From Clavelina lepadiformis (Eukaryota > Chordata > Ascidiacea > Aplousobranchia > Clavelinidae): 64,000 nucleotides of DNA. Shown piece after piece: positions 40,801 through 50,555 of this stretch. The stretch is taken from assembly GCF_947623445.1 (NCBI RefSeq), contig NC_135244.1:24242860-24306859 (forward strand), given 5' to 3'. The notes below the pieces were generated by a model. It had not been told where the DNA came from, ran no database searches, and worked only from the letters and a program-made list of their open reading frames with translations. Positions within the stretch are counted from its first letter, which is position 1; the number at the start of each line of letters is the position of its first letter. Made by a program: the position numbers and the translations under genes.

Positions 40801-43800
40801 TAATCGCTGTACGCGTGTGGGGCGCGCGGCGTGCACGCACACACGTACCTCTTTCTTCTTTTCTCTTTGGCCGGTTGTTGGTGCTCATTGTGGCCAAACT
40901 ACGTGACAAAATTGACCGGGAATTGATTACCTTAATCCGGCGAAGGTTTCTGTTTGCCTCGAGTGTAATTTCGACACAATACGGCTTTGCCTGCCCTCTA
41001 ACTAAGTGATAAATTATGTCAACAACTACCGAAGTCACCAGTCGAGACGTTTAAGCTTCCATTGGCGTTAAAATTACGACCGAATTCATTGAATTACAAG
41101 AATTTAAAAAAGGAAGTTTTAGTATTTTTGTTCAATTAAAAATTTTACCCGATGTTTTTTTAAAACGATCACCAGGAATTCTTAGAACCAAGGGGCGCTA
41201 TTTCGCCGCGCGCTTCGATATCGATCTGATTGGTGCTTTGTGACGCGGCAAATTTATCAATGTTTAATGGGGGGAGGGAGTCGTTTATTTAACCGAATTC
41301 ACCAAACTTGCGTTCTACATCGCGATCCAGACCACACGTGAGAAAGCAGCAGGAGAAATGAAATGAGGGGGGGTGGGGATTATACGAGTGCATTTTGTTT
41401 ATGAATAAATGCGCGGATGTTTTGCATTTAATGCTGACCTCCGTATTTTTACCTTTTATTCGCGCAAATATTGAATTATTTGCTTTTCCAAAACATTGTT
41501 CTCAATGGTAAGCAATCTCCACAGACCTGGGTCTTTTCAATGGTAATTTCTTGTCATTCGCAAATTCGACATGAGTATCGCACTTATTATGACCGTTGAT
41601 GCGTCATAATGGACAACGCGCAATTTGAAGAGGCCGTTGTCCCTGGAAATCAGATTTATGGTTATGACATCATAAAACGAGCAATTATTGCATCAAATTG
41701 ATTGGCGATAAATCTTAAGCTTTTTTGGATTAAACAAAAACACTCGGATGACCTTGAATTTGTCGGCTCAGTGGCCGAGTGGTTAGAGCTCCAGACTCGT
41801 GAATATACGACTAGGGTTAGATTCTCAGTCGCGTCAACTTTGCGATGTCTTTTGGCAAGGTGTGAACGACGTTAATGCGATATAAACAAGATCAAAATGT
41901 AGGCTGCGTGGTGTGAAAACTTACACGAAGCCAAACAATGGTTCGGTGGATGACGTAATATCACCAGGTTCGTTTCATGTCTTGGAAATGAAGATCGTCG
42001 AACAATTGTCTTCAAAATATTTCGGTTCGATAATTTTGCGCGAATCGTTGTGAAAGGGTAATATTACCTTGAAATCGTTTAAAGACGAAAATGTTGACAT
42101 GACGTCATGTCTCGTACATCATCCATTTGATAGCTCAAATCAAAACAAAACAAGTTTTCAATGTCAGCTGTTTACTGGAATAAGAACGAAGGTGATTGTG
42201 ACGTTATAATTTAAAATGATTAGTCATAGTTGAAACGCCTTTTATGTCGAACAGGGAAATACGAGATAAGAAATCGCGATACAGATCTTTCTTTACGGCC
42301 TGGAACGAATTAAAATTCTCTGATTTAAACCGAGTTTACTTGAAAAACAAAACTATTATTGATTTTCTATTCAAGCATCGTGCGGTCATGTTCATGCAAA
42401 AAGAATTTTAGACGTTGGATTCAAGAACTTGGCTAAGAGCGTCCACTAGCGACAAAAATTAATATCTTACCTGCCCGCTCGGTGGCGGTATGTGATGTGC
42501 CGCGTAGTTAGAAGTCAGATTAAATTAAGTTTAAATATCGGGTGTTTATCAGTTAAGAGAATAAAAAGAAAATACTGTTCTCTGCACAGGCTACGTATGA
42601 CGTATGTATGACGTCAAATTTCATTGCTTAGAAACGTATTTTCTACCCAAAATATCTCGAATAAATCACTCCATTGGTCGGAATTTTCATAAATTTTATA
42701 TCTTTGATGACGTTGGAGCGGAATGCACCGGTTTTCTTCACCGTTAGTCTCCTGCCCTCACATTCAGCCAATCAAAATGATGCTTCGCTTCCTCAAACCA
42801 CTGCATTATTGATGACGTAAAAATCAATATGTGACGAAATAAACGCTTCACTGCTTGTAGCGAGGAATGTTTTGTTTACGCGGCGGGAATAGCCAGGAGC
42901 AGGTTCAGCGAACAGTCGGTTTTTAATTCAGGGGTTTCTGTAAAATTTTTGTCATTAATCGTCAGAATATAAATGATACACGCGTCACAATCATATTGTT
43001 ACTGTGCCATATATTACATGAATAGAGGTTAATCAAGGTCATTGTTGCTAATTAGTTTGATCCGTGGCGTTGATATTCTGTTAGTGAGCTCATAAAAGCA
43101 GTAATTGATGCAACAGACGCTGAAGCATTCACGCGCAAGTAAGCTACAGCGAGCTTCAGTGCAGTTGGGAACAAAACCGGCTCCAAATACAAACCCGGTC
43201 TCGATGGAAGAGCGCACGCACGCGACGCATGTGCGCACGCGTATGTGGCACGCGTGACTAGATTTGAACTTGAACCAGGGTGTCATGACTTAAAAATATT
43301 AGTTGTTCAGACCTAACTATACTCAGTTAGGTGTCCACGCTGTGATGACGTATAAACAGACCATTCTTTGTAATGACGTCACACATAACAAAAGGCAAGC
43401 TGAAGAAATCCGGTAATTTAGTTCGTTCATTTTCCACTTCACCGAATGACCATGAATTATAAATGAGGTTGATCTTGCTACCTCCGCAGGTTTAGTTTGT
43501 ACGGAGAAGCTCGCATGACGCAAGGAAGTCGCAATTAGGGTCTATTCCGTTGACTTCTGCTTCCACTTCCTATAATTAAGCACAAATCATCGACAGGGCT
43601 TTAATTAGCGAACAGGTAGGTCGATGGACCAATCAGAAACGACGACTGTCCATTAAAATAAACCCCCAGAGCGCCCTGCAATTTGTTGAGATAGAAGATG
43701 AATTATACGGAGACTGTTGCAGCCTGCAGGTGTGGTCGTGTGCTTCATGGCTATGTTGGACCCGGCTTGTTGTCGAACCGAGTTTTTCAGAGATTTCTAG

Positions 43801-44661
43801 CGTTAACGTCGTTGAATATGACGTCACAATCACGAGAATCGATACCGGAGTCGATATTTTAAGCAAGGAGTATTTCGATTGAGTAAAACCCTTCCGTGCC
43901 CTTAATTGAACTTCGCAATAAGCGCTTTATCTAATATTGTTACGTCACAGAACGCAATGGCGGTCACTTCGATCAGCGGATGGCCGCAGAAGGTAGATAC
44001 AAATCGATGCAGAGTTGATTGGTGCAACGAGGCCTACCTTGGCTAAAGCCTGCTATAAGTCTCAAGCATAGGTTTGCTTGTTTCGTGTTGGCGGGCTCGA
44101 ATACAGAAAGTTGACTTTTCGAATTCACGAGTTCTGTTTCAACTCTTCGCCTCCTGCTGTAATAAACTTTTATGACGTTTCTTATCTCTTGTGATGTAAC
44201 ATTTAAAACTATTGCGCAAACACGGCAAGAAAGGTCGTAAAATGTGATTGAAACTGAGTCGAATCCATTCGCAACAGGCTGTACAACTTGTATTCCGCAA
44301 TGAATTAGACCAGGATATAGTCATAAAGAACCAGAAGCGCAGATGTGAGATTAGTTTGGTGACTTTGAGCGCGTCTCGGTAGAATAAGACAGACTCAATG
44401 TTAAGAAATAAATAAATCAAGAAATGATTCTAAGCTTACAACGCACTTTTACTTTGAGCACCTACTTGCAGTTGTGTTGTTAAGTGTTACGCCATGCAGT
44501 GGTCGCGGGAGCATAATCAATGCAATTGTATTGACAAAGACACTTAGTTAATAAAAGCTCACAGAAGTACAGTAACAGAACCACTGACGTAATAATCGCA
44601 GTAGCCTCTGATGTTTCGGCAGAGTTAGAATCCATCTTCGTTTTAAATCCCCCTCCCGAAG
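31878..44661. other. 12.8 kb gene-poor intergenic region
   Basis: Lies between the 5' end of ARID5 (minus) and the complexin start (plus), so it should carry both promoters. Open frames are all short, without coding-like composition or conserved motifs, and many are punctuated by the TGACGTCA-type palindromes read as CDVT, YDVI or MTS. A tRNA-like sequence lies at 41762-41838. Otherwise nothing is recognisable. Confidence 0.5.
41762..41838 (+). other. tRNA-like sequence, probably a pseudo-tRNA or SINE head
   Basis: GTGGCCGAGTGGTTAGAGC is a standard D-arm / A box of a Ser/Leu-type tRNA. GGTTAGATTCTC about 25 bases later is a degenerate B box (GGTTCGATTCC). The acceptor stem ends do not pair well and the T-stem is imperfect, so a functional tRNA is unlikely. 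Confidence 0.4.
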
Positions 44662-45423
44662 ATGGACTTCATCGTGAAACAAGCTCTAGGAGGTGAGTAG
44701 GGACTTCCCCGACCCATCCCCATCTAAACATGACGTCATTATGGCAGTTTTCCTCCAGGCGCGACGAAAGACTTGAACAAGATGATGGACAAGGGATCGG
44801 AGGAGGCGGATCCCAAGCAACTTGAGGCGGAGAAAGAACATCTGGAAGCGATGGAGGAGCAGGAGGCGGAGAGGAAAGAGAAACACCGGAAATTTGAGGA
44901 GAGCAGGGAGAGGGAAAGGCAGCGGATCAGGAATAAGGTGAGGAGCATCCCTGGATGCGGAAAATGCGGAGACGTTAGGACGATCTTTGTTCCTAGTACG
45001 GACTCAAGCGCAAAGACGAGCTGGAAGCGGAGGAGAAGGCGAAGCGAGAGGAGGAGACAGAGGGCAGACTCACCCGCGATAAAAAGCCATCCATGGAACT
45101 CCAGGAGGAAGAAGAAGAGGAAAGTATGACGTCATACCCGCTTTATTATGATCGCGTTAATAGCTTCTTCTGTGATGTAATCAAACGTCACAGGAGAATC
45201 TCATAGCATAGGTTATAATGCATCCATGAAAGGTTTAATTGTGTCAGGTGATGATGTGAAAAGTTTTGTTGCAAATAAAAAGATAGATTGATAAGATCCA
45301 CAGAATGGGAGCGAGATTCTCTTCTTCCTTCTTCCCGCAGGCATGCTGGGTCAGGCCGAGAAGACTTTCAACGAACTTCAACAGAAAGTTACCAACGCGA
45401 CGGAGGGCTGCGTCATCTCTTGA
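44662..45423 (+). CDS. CPLX: Complexin with C-terminal CaaX box (complete copy)
   Basis: Complexin binds the assembled SNARE complex and clamps or facilitates synaptic vesicle fusion. Four exons: 44662-44692, 44759-44937, 44997-45123, 45341-45423; 139 residues with all phases matching. The N-terminus MDFIVKQALGGATKDLNKM matches vertebrate complexins. An accessory helix follows, then a central SNARE-binding helix with RKFEESRERERQRIRNKYG, where the Arg and Tyr positions of the family are kept. The last four residues are CVIS, a farnesylation-type CaaX motif as in complexin 3/4 and some arthropod isoforms. Exons 2-4 and most of exon 1 are repeated 2542 bases downstream. The SLC10 copy lies convergent on the other strand. 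Confidence 0.92.
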
Positions 45424-47205
45424 AAAACACGTCACATCCAATTTCCAATTGCGACACAATGATGTCATAATGTCGTCACATCGTTTCACAAGTTTCTTTG
45501 TCGTCTTTGTGCAGATCCCGCCATCAGCTTGCCCTTTAAAAGCGCGATGCAGCTTATGACGTCACATTCCTCTATACGTGTTGTTAATTGTTACGTGACA
45601 AGTTAAATTGTTCTTGAAGCCAGCGATGAAACTCCAATTTTACTATAAGAACTTTTTTCTCATAATTTCACTTGCAAATGTTACATTTACAATCTGTCTT
45701 CATTGTTACATAATCGCAGAATTACGCAATAATGGTTAGTTATGACCTCACTCTTACCGCTGAGTTTATTCGATTTATTTGTGTCGATCTTCTTATTACC
45801 GCTTATTATCCCACGACACAATTTCTTTCATCGATTTCAATCATTCGGCTTCATGCCGCTGGTGAGTTTCCAATTTATTTAAAACATGTCACAATCAACG
45901 TTATGACGTCACAGTATCATACGACAGGTTGATAGCAGGGGTTGATCGATATTTTAAACAAAAATTTTAAAGTTAGAGTTGCATAACGCGGTTATGTCGT
46001 GATGATGAAAGCGCAGTTTGTGAAAATGCTTCCAGATGAAATGAAGCACTTATTAAGTAGTGATTGTTAATCGCAAGATGGCGCTGAACAATGACACTGG
46101 GCGCGTCATCAGTACACTAATTACTCTCTCCTTTGATTGGTTGGGCCTTGAAACAATTTTTGTCTTGGGTGACATCACTATTTTTTACGTCATCTAATGT
46201 TGGTGCTGGTTGGTCTACCGAAACTTTATCGCACTCAAGCGAAATGACGTCACTTTTCGATGACGATGTCGATTGTTCGTCAGAGACCTCGTCGATAGAC
46301 CCGGGAACCACTGGAAGTCTGTCCTCACTTTTGATTCGCGCGAAACTCTGACGCATTCGGTCTATAACGTGGATGGAAACCCTGCGCAGCTTCCGGACGG
46401 AGTCGCTGTTGAGGTCAAATTTCTTCTCTTCAGTTGGGGACTGTCCCGGGCTCTTATCCTTGAACTTGAAGAAGGCGACAACGAGAAGGCCCTCGACCAT
46501 CTGGAAGGCCGAGTAAAGGAGCGGGAAGACGAAGAAGCTCCCAATCAGCTGATGAGGAAAAGCGACTTTCAAAATCGCGCATCCGAGCTGTCCGTTCTGG
46601 CACATTGTCTCTATCGCAACCGTGCGGCGAGTGTTGCCATTAATTCTTGCCACTGTCGACAATAAAAATCCGAGAGCATATCTGCGAAGAAAAACATGGT
46701 TTCACAATAATCATCCAATAATCCAAACTATTACGCGACAGAAGTATAGTTAAAAATCTTGTGTACCCGACAGGAGGTAATAGAGCGCACATCAACCACA
46801 ACTCGAGCGGAAGGAACCTCAGAAGTTCATCCCGGTACAACAGGCCAGACAGCACCGCGAGCCCCGCCACGCTCACGACCAACAAAATCTGGCAAATCTA
46901 TCGAAACATTAAACATTGTTGCCACTTTATCCCGACGCCCCGCACACAAACCTGATCGAGACAACGGAGAACTCACCAGAACTATTATTTTGGCGACTTT
47001 GGGAACTTTCCAGCTGACGAGAACTCCGACACTAACGGCGCCCATGAGCAGGATGAGTGAAAGGAGCACCGACTGGTAAGGTATGAGATGTCTATAGTCG
47101 GTGTCGTCAGGCAGCCATTGGGAGCCGTACACGAAAAGATTGAACGGGATAAACGCGAACGCCAGGACGGATGAACAAGACGTCATAAGCATACTATAAT
47201 GACGT
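44664..47205. repeat. Tandem duplication, unit 1
   Basis: A 2542-base unit beginning inside the complexin start codon and ending just upstream of an SLC10 exon acceptor. It is nearly identical to 47206-49740, with scattered substitutions and small indels. It carries complexin exons 1-4 (plus) and the last three SLC10 exons (minus). Confidence 0.9.
46117..47193 (-). pseudogene. Inner copy of the last three SLC10 exons
   Basis: Exons at 46977-47193, 46767-46888 and 46117-46681 have the same lengths (217, 122 and 565 bases) and phases as the outer gene. Reading frames and splice sites are intact; the first donor is GTGAGT, stronger than GTGTGT in the other copy. The start codon and the first two coding exons are absent, so alone it is a 5'-truncated copy. 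Because it lies downstream of the complete gene on the same strand, it could serve as alternative terminal exons. Changes such as TEE versus TDD in the cytoplasmic tail show slight divergence. Confidence 0.75.
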
Positions 47206-47965
47206 GGACTTCATCGTGAAACAAGCTCTAGGAGGTGAGTAGGGACTTCCCCGACCCAACCCCATCTAAACATGACGTCATTATGGCGGTTTTCCTCCAG
47301 GCGCGACGAAAGACTTGAACAAGATGATGGACAAGGGATCGGAGGAGGCGGATCCCAAGCAACTTGAGGCGGAGAAAGAACATCTGGAAGCGATGGAGGA
47401 GCAGGAGGCGGAGAGGAAAGAGAAACACCGGAAATTTGAGGAGAGCAGGGAGAGGGAAAGGCAGCGGATCAGGAATAAGGTGAGGAGCATCCCTGGATGC
47501 GGAAAATGCGGAGACGTTAGGACGATCTTTGTTCCTAGTACGGACTCAAGCGCAAAGACGAGCTGGAAGCGGAGGAGAAGGCGAAGCGAGAGGAGGAGAC
47601 AGAGGGCAGACTCACCCGCGATAAAAAGCCATCCATGGAACTCCAGGAGGAAGAAGAAGAGGAAAGTATGACGTCATACCCGCTTTATTATGATCGCGTT
47701 AATAGCTTCTTCTGTGATGTAATCAAACGTCACAGGAGAATCTCATAGCATAGGTTATAATGCATCCATGAAAGGTTTAATTGTGTCAGGTGATGATGTG
47801 AAAAGTTTTGTTGCAAATAAAAAGATAGATTGATAAGATCCACAGAATGGGAGCGAGATTTTCTTCTTCCTTCTTCCCGCAGGCATGCTGGGTCAGGCCG
47901 AGAAGACTTTCAACGAACTTCAACAGAAAGTTACCAACGCGACGGAGGGCTGCGTCATCTCTTGA
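47206..47965 (+). pseudogene. Inner copy of complexin lacking its start codon
   Basis: Exons corresponding to copy 1 lie at 47206-47234 (partial exon 1), 47301-47479, 47539-47665 and 47883-47965. All splice sites and the CVIS terminus are kept. The duplication breakpoint replaces ATG with GTG, and the upstream frame meets TAA (47186-47188) with no ATG between. Alone it could start only at the Met pair in exon 2, losing the N-terminus. Its exons 2-4 could still be joined to exon 1 of copy 1 as an alternative 3' set encoding the same protein. Confidence 0.75.
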
Positions 47966-49740
47966 AAAACACGTCACATCCAATTTCCAATTTCGACACA
48001 ATGATGTCATAATGTCGTCACATCGTTTCACAAGTTTCTTTGTCGTCTTTGTGCAGATCCCGCCATCAGCTTGCCCTTTAAAAGCGCGATGCAGCTTATG
48101 ACGTCATGTTGTTAATTGTTACGTGACAAGTTAAATTGTTCTTGAAGCCAGTGATGAAACACCAATTTTACTATAAGAACTTTTTTCTCATAATTTCAAT
48201 TTGAATATGTTACATTTACCGTCTGTCTTCATTGTTATATAATCGCACAATTACGCAATAATGGTTAATAATGACCTCACTGTTACCGCTGAGTTTATCC
48301 GATTTATTTGTGTCGATCTTATTATTACCGCTTATTATCCCACAACACAATTTCTTTCATCGATTTCAATCATTCGACTTCATGCCGCTGGTGAGTTTCC
48401 AATTTGTTTAAAACATGTCACAATCAACGTTATGACGTCACAGTGTCATACGACAGGTTGATAGCAGGAGATGATCGATATTTTAAACGAAAATGTCAAA
48501 CTTAGAGTGGCATAACACTGTTCTGTCGTGATGATGAAAGCGCAGTTTGTGAAAATGCTTTAAGATGAAATGAAGTACATATTAAGTAGTGATTGTTGAT
48601 CGCAAGATGGCGCTGAACAATGACATTAGACACGTGATACACTAATTACTCTCTCCTTTGATTGGTTGCGCCTTGAAACAATCTTTGTCTTGAGTGACAT
48701 CACTATTTTTTACGTCATCTAATGTTGGTGCTGGTTGGTCTACCGAAACTTTATCGCACTCAAGCGAAATGACGTCACTTTTCGATGACGATGTCGATTG
48801 TTCGTCAGAGACCTCGTCGATAGACCCGGGAACCACTGGAAGTCTGTCCTCACTTTTGATTCGCGCGAAACTCTGACGCATTCGGTCTATAACGTGGATG
48901 GAAACCCTGCGCAGCTTCCGCACGGAGTCGCTGTTGAGGTCAAATTTCTTATCGTCTGTTGGGGACTGTCCCGGGCTCTTATCCTTGAACTTGAAGAAGG
49001 CGACAACGAGAAGGCCCTCGACCATCTGGAAGGCCGAGTAAAGGAGCGGGAAGACGAAGAAGCTCCCAATCAGCTGATGAGGAAAAGCGACTTTCAAAAT
49101 CGCGCATCCGAGCTGTCCGTTCTGGCACATTGTCTCTATCGCGACCGTGCGGCGAGTGTTACCATTAATTCTTACCACTGTCGACAATAAAAATCCGAGA
49201 GCATATCTGCGAAGAAAAACACGGTTTCGCAACAATCATTGAATAATCCAAACTATTACGCGACAGAAGTGTAGTTAAAAATCTGGTGTACCCCACAGGA
49301 GGCAGTAGAGCGCACATCAACCACAACTCGAGCGGAAGGAACCTCAGCAGTTCGTCCCGGTACAACAGGCCAGACAGCACCGCAAGCCCCGCCACGCTCA
49401 CGACCAACAAAATCTGGCAAATCTATCGAAACATTAAACATTGTTGCCATTTTATATCGACACCATACACACAAACCTGATTGGGACAACCGAGAACACA
49501 CCAGAACACACCAGAACTATTATTTTGGCGACTTTGGGAACTTTCCAGCTGACGAGAACCCCGACACTAACGGCGCCCATGAGCAGGATGAGTGAAAGGA
49601 GCACCGACTGGTAAGGTATGAGATGTCTATAGTCGGTGTCGTCAGGCAGCCATTGGGAGCCGTACACGAAAAGATTGAACGGGATAAAAGCGAACGCCAG
49701 GACGGACGAACAAGACGTCATAAGCATACTGTAATGACGT
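47206..49740. repeat. Tandem duplication, unit 2
   Basis: Second copy of the unit, about 2535 bases. The junction reads AATGACGT|GGACTTC. The end of unit 2 reads AATGACGT followed by unique sequence AACAAACAC. Confidence 0.9.
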
Positions 49741-50555
49741 AACAAACACTTGTTTATTTAAATTTAACAGCAGCAGAATGTTGGCGAAGAACGAACCTGA
49801 GAGCCATGTCTCCCTTTATGAGGTAAGCAAGAATATTCGAGAGCGTTCCACCCGGGATGCTCGTCGTTACCAGGGCAACCACAGCGGGGACTTTGGGCAG
49901 GTTGGACGCTTTCGCTATTCCGAATACGATGAGTGGAATGAGAATAAATTGGATGAGAGCGGCTATTCCAACACCGATTGGTTTCTTCAGGTGGACTTTC
50001 AACTCGGCGATTTCAACTGTGCAGCCTGGAACGAGAATAAAAAGGTAAAACGAGCAGCAACCAACTTATCAGTCTTGTCGTCGCTTCACGCATTGTTACG
50101 TCACGTTAGATGACTCGAGCCCGCGGCGTGATATGATTGCTGTCATCGCGACGTGAACAAGTTCCGGAATTCGAAAAGCTCGAATAGAATATTTAAGAAA
50201 AATGCGCCGATGCGTTTGTGACGTCACATAGCAGCAACAAACAGCATCCAGCCTTATTGCTTGTTGTTTGCCATCGACCTTACTCTGCTTGACGGCTTTG
50301 GTGGGATCGAACTCATGACCTATGACCTTCAGGGAACTTACCAAGGCCAAGCATAACCTCCACAAGTATGCTTATAGAGAGCCATCTAGTGGCTTCATTC
50401 AACGCTGTCTTTAAAGGATCGTTCGAGAAATCAACAATAGGCGTCCCGTCATCAGTTAAGTTCATCTTTTGTGACGTCATAAAAGATGTGTTTATCCATG
50501 TTGCTAAGGTAGTTATATTTTCAAAGTTTGATGAAGATTTGTTGGTAAAATTCAT
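48642..50555 (-). CDS. SLC10A: SLC10-family sodium/bile-acid-type cotransporter
   Basis: Sodium-coupled organic anion (bile acid or steroid sulfate) uptake at the plasma membrane. Five exons in transcript order: 50342-50555, 49797-50025, 49512-49728, 49292-49413, 48642-49206; 448 residues, phases consistent. The N-terminus carries several N-glycosylation sequons (NFT, NKS, NIT, NTS, NLT) and is extracellular. Family motifs follow: MLGLGCTVEI, SIPGGTLSNILAYLIKGDMA, then LSMLMTSCSSVLAFAF, and the sodium-site region ETMCQNGQLGCAIL near the last helices. The cytoplasmic tail is Ser- and Asp-rich. The start ATG at 50555 gives a typical ASBT-like N-terminus. A ten-base duplication weakens the exon-3 donor to GTGTGT. 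Which SLC10 member it is cannot be decided. Confidence 0.88.

Larger units (their letters stand above)
16799..50480. repeat. Dispersed TTRTGACGTCAYAA palindrome family
   Basis: Perfect TGACGTCA octamers seen by eye include positions near 16799, 17212, 18740, 18991, 19384, 19526, 23234, 24532, 25272, 25888, 28104, 28197, 30243, 35321, 36930, 37749, 37848, 37898, 38888, 39059, 40421, 42100, 42609, 43374, 43819, 44731, 45126, 45557, 45904, 46245, 50220 and 50472. The tandem duplication adds more copies. Flanks tend to complete a longer palindrome (ATTGTGACGTCACAAT). Many one-step variants lie between them, for example TGACGTAA, TGACATCA, TGATGTCA, TTACGTCA and TGACCTCA. Chance expectation for the octamer in 64 kb is about one. 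The octamer is the CREB/ATF site, but the density and spread make an ordinary promoter role unlikely for most copies. Confidence 0.85.

Noticed and set aside
46273..46665. Plus-strand open frame of 130 residues, repeated at 48798-49190
   Set aside because: Antisense to the last SLC10 exon in both duplication units. It is duplicated only because the unit is.
16933..50480. Reading every TGACGTCA palindrome as a working CREB/ATF promoter site
   Set aside because: The sites are spread through deep introns, coding exons and gene-poor DNA with no clustering at starts. The motif match alone does not show binding.
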